DNA from: Owenia fusiformis
Taxonomy: Eukaryota > Annelida > Polychaeta > Sabellida > Oweniidae
DNA: 60,000 nt
Direction: 5' to 3'
Assembly: GCA_903813345.2 (NCBI GenBank)
Contig: CAIIXF020000005.1
Span: 34,539,375 to 34,599,374 of the forward strand
This document shows positions 57,057 through 60,000 of this stretch, piece after piece. The notes under the pieces were generated by a model. The model saw only the letters and a program-made list of their open reading frames with translations, was not told the origin of the DNA and ran no database searches. The stretch's first letter is position 1. Every line of letters starts with the position of its first letter. The position numbers were made by a program, and so were the translations under genes.

Positions 57057-60000
57057 GGATATACTGAGGGGACTATATTCAGTGGGCGTAATGACATTTT
57101 ATTGAATCTAAGACTCAGATCAACATGCATTGTTGACTCATTTCCTTGGATTGACAGTCATACCGGAACTAAGTTGACCAGGTCTTCAATTATCAAAAAC
57201 TCTGTATCAAGAACTCTTGTAAATGTTGAATCCTGCTGGACAACTCTGGAATTGGCCATATATTTTTTGCTGCTGCTCAGTTATTGTAAAAACTGAGATT
57301 GAAGTCAGTGTTTGATATACTATTTTGAGTCGGAAATATGAGTGAGGGTAACATCAAGAATTCCCGTAAACACTTAAGTGTACGTTCATGAGTGCATTTA
57401 CATGATCTAATCACTACCCATCCTCATTTTTTTAAATAAAACATACATTTTCATGTGTGGATAATTTAACTGGAAAATGTTCACATTTTGGAGGCACAAT
57501 TGTCCAAAACGTGTAATTGTAAAAAAGTAGACCACAGGTGTTGATTAAGATAGTTAAAAATTGTGTCAAGTTTGTCACAAATATTTTTTTGCATTGTTAA
57601 GAATCATGATTTAGAGGTCTCATCCTTATATTGCTCATTGTTCCAACCATTAATGTGATTTGGGATGCAACAAGCATTTGACATGTATGATATTGGGACT
57701 AGAAAGGGAAAAATCTTTTGGATTGTATTAACATTCCAAGTCATATCTGTGATATTTATATTTACCAAATCACGAGATTAAACATTCAACTTAAAACATA
57801 TTTCACATATTTATACTTATTGCATATCAATGTATCATTTATTGTACAATAAAACAATTACAAATTAACATATATGACTATTGGCTATGTTTTCAATGGC
57901 ATGTACCAAGCATTAGGTTTAATACATAGCAGTTGGCAATATTAAATAGAAATAATCTCCTAAAATATTTTTTCACAGATATTTTAACAGATGTCATCAC
58001 TAGCGCAAACCGATCTCCATAAATAATATAAGATTCACTATCGGAACAAATAACTAGGAGGAATCAAATAATAACAGTATTTACAACTCCAGAATAGTGT
58101 TATATCCACTTTATATACTAAATGATGAATATTGTTCAAACACACAATGCCTGGTAGTTTAAGATTTCATCATCTGTAGGTTGATTGTTTGTTTGTATGT
58201 TTATTTTATAAGAAAGTCTCAGTTGATGTATGCTAGCCCTAGATATTCACTATTGTCCTTCAAATCACTTCTTTAGTAGATTCATTGATTCCATTTTCTG
58301 AAAATAGAAAGCTATGTTGTATGGACCTTTTAAAGATTATGTGAAGACATACTTTATTCCAATGATTCTGTATCAATTACAATTTTACTGGAGATTTTCA
58401 ATTAAAACACCATTTGGTTAGAATACCGCATTGTCTTTTATCTGGAATACTTTCATAAAGGACCATAAGTCATTCTTGCCAATTTCTTGAAAGATAAAGG
58501 ATTCAATCATAGCAATTCTTAGACTTTATCAAATCAAACCAGTCTAATGTAATCCATTAAAATTCCATGACGTAATATTAACTTGATGGGCTCTGCTTGA
58601 AACAGTACTGGTAAGCTTTCATTAAGATTAACAGCAATGTACCATGAGTTGGTCAAAAATTATTCTATTTTACATAATCATATTCATGCAGAAGGAAGGC
58701 CAAGCAAATGTATCACAAATTGCATATTGCAAAGAAGCCATGATGCTCGTAGACTTCAACCACTGAATTAATGTCATTCCATGTGGCACTGTGCTTTTTC
58801 AACAAAGGAAATAAATACATGGTGTATTCAATTAAGACATATATAAACATAGGGAAAACTTACATACATAAGCTAATATGCAAGTAGCAGTCTTAATTGG
58901 GCATAAAAAGTTTTTTTATTCTTAAATATATATCAGAGATATAAAACTACAGTTTAAATATTTGAACAGAAATATTGAAATGTACATGTATAATAACACA
59001 AACATGGAATAAATAAATATTTTAAAAAGTCAGCTAAAAACAAAGATTAAAGAAAATCATAAACAGAAGATTAAGAAACCAGTAATTTAAAAATAACATT
59101 TGAAAAAGTAATCAATTTGAAACCTAAAACATAAAAATAATAACAATTCACTGGGAGTTTTCCTCACATTTGGTTTGTACAGTGACCATTCATTTTTGTA
59201 CCCATATTATAGAAGCATTAATAATAGCATAAGCAACAGAGTTAATGTCAAACAGATAACAACCATAGTTAATAGTATAGCAAAGCAGCACTATCTATAA
59301 ATATTATTCTATACTTAGTTTATGGTAACCAAATGCACCTATATATTCTAGATGGCTATACCAACAGGGTCTGCATCTGGGTTGAGCAGCTAGAAATAGC
59401 ATGTAATAACATACATGTATTCACTAATGTAAAAACTGTAGAAGTCATTTTACAATAAACTCATTAATTTATTTAGAGGTCAAAATGACAATTCAACAAA
59501 ATTAGTGATCCATTTTGATGATTAATGCAAACTTGAGTATCATAGTTCAATTTTGGCCAAAAATGGGAAACTTCATCTTTGGAAATTACCATATTTTATC
59601 AATTTCATTCAGTATGCAGAATTTGGCTATATCTTTTTAGTTTTGACCAGAAATCGGTGTTCTTGGAAATAGTAAATTTCTTTTTTCCATAAACAATCTT
59701 GTTGAAGAGTATTTTTTCACTAGAACCAGACAGAAGGTATATCACTAAATTACTCAAACCTAAAAAAAAATTCTTTGGAAAACCAAGCCCAGAACACACA
59801 AGCATTTCTAATCTTCAAAGCAGTTATATCCCACAGATCAGATGATTGGTCCCTTATGTCATGTATGATATTCATAATAAAGTTTCATTTCAATTATTGT
59901 GAAAATTGTAATTTTTTGAAATTAAGAATGGAACAATACTAATTTTGGCCATATAATTTTTACTTATAGAACAAGTAAAGAATAAAGTAAAGAGGCATTT
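57057..60000. other. Downstream sequence and possible 3' UTR
   Basis: AATAAA at 57435-57440 and 57848-57853 are candidate polyadenylation signals for the unassigned gene. Beyond these the DNA is AT-rich with no recognised exon, RNA gene or bounded repeat up to the window end. Confidence 0.45.

Overview
The window is animal nuclear DNA: AT-rich, with spliced genes, long introns and many decayed transposons, and no sign of bacterial gene organisation. A homeobox gene of the NK7.1 type and dispersed TCCG-rich repeats ending in ATCCCAACGAAC suggest an invertebrate, most likely a lophotrochozoan such as a mollusc. The phylum is my inference; the sequence alone does not prove it.

Layout. 1-7127 is upstream sequence. 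It holds a 1.7-kb inverted-repeat element (592-2259) interrupted by a piggyBac-like non-autonomous insertion (890-1682), and a 112-bp tandem duplication (4613-4836). 7128-18499 is a three-exon homeobox gene on the + strand. It encodes 368 residues, with an eh1-like repressor motif in exon 1 and a homeodomain split by an intron between homeodomain residues 44 and 45. 18500-31209 has no gene I can recognise. 31210-36780 is a dense cluster of inverted-repeat elements: three copies of one ~393-bp family, a 3.46-kb element with a smaller one nested in it, and a 32-bp perfect inverted repeat enclosing one of the three copies. 37814-38110 is a LINE reverse-transcriptase relic.

38279-57056 is the 3' part of a second + strand gene. 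Nineteen exons with matching phases join into an open frame of 871 residues ending at a TAA. I could not assign it to a family. It has coiled-coil segments, a CxxC-x6-CxH cluster and a long helical C-terminal half. The 5' exon or exons are missing or unrecognised. Its introns hold at least nine mobile elements, including a Tc1-like element with a broken transposase (41196-42725), a foldback element inserted in the splice donor hexamer of exon 14 (47036-48110), and a 2.68-kb element with ~300-bp inverted ends rich in GATGCAACAACAC (49984-52668). 57057-60000 shows only a possible 3' UTR and AT-rich sequence.

The two genes have no visible functional connection. The most distinctive material is the set of inverted-repeat elements, several with readable target-site duplications and nesting order, and the unassigned 871-residue protein.
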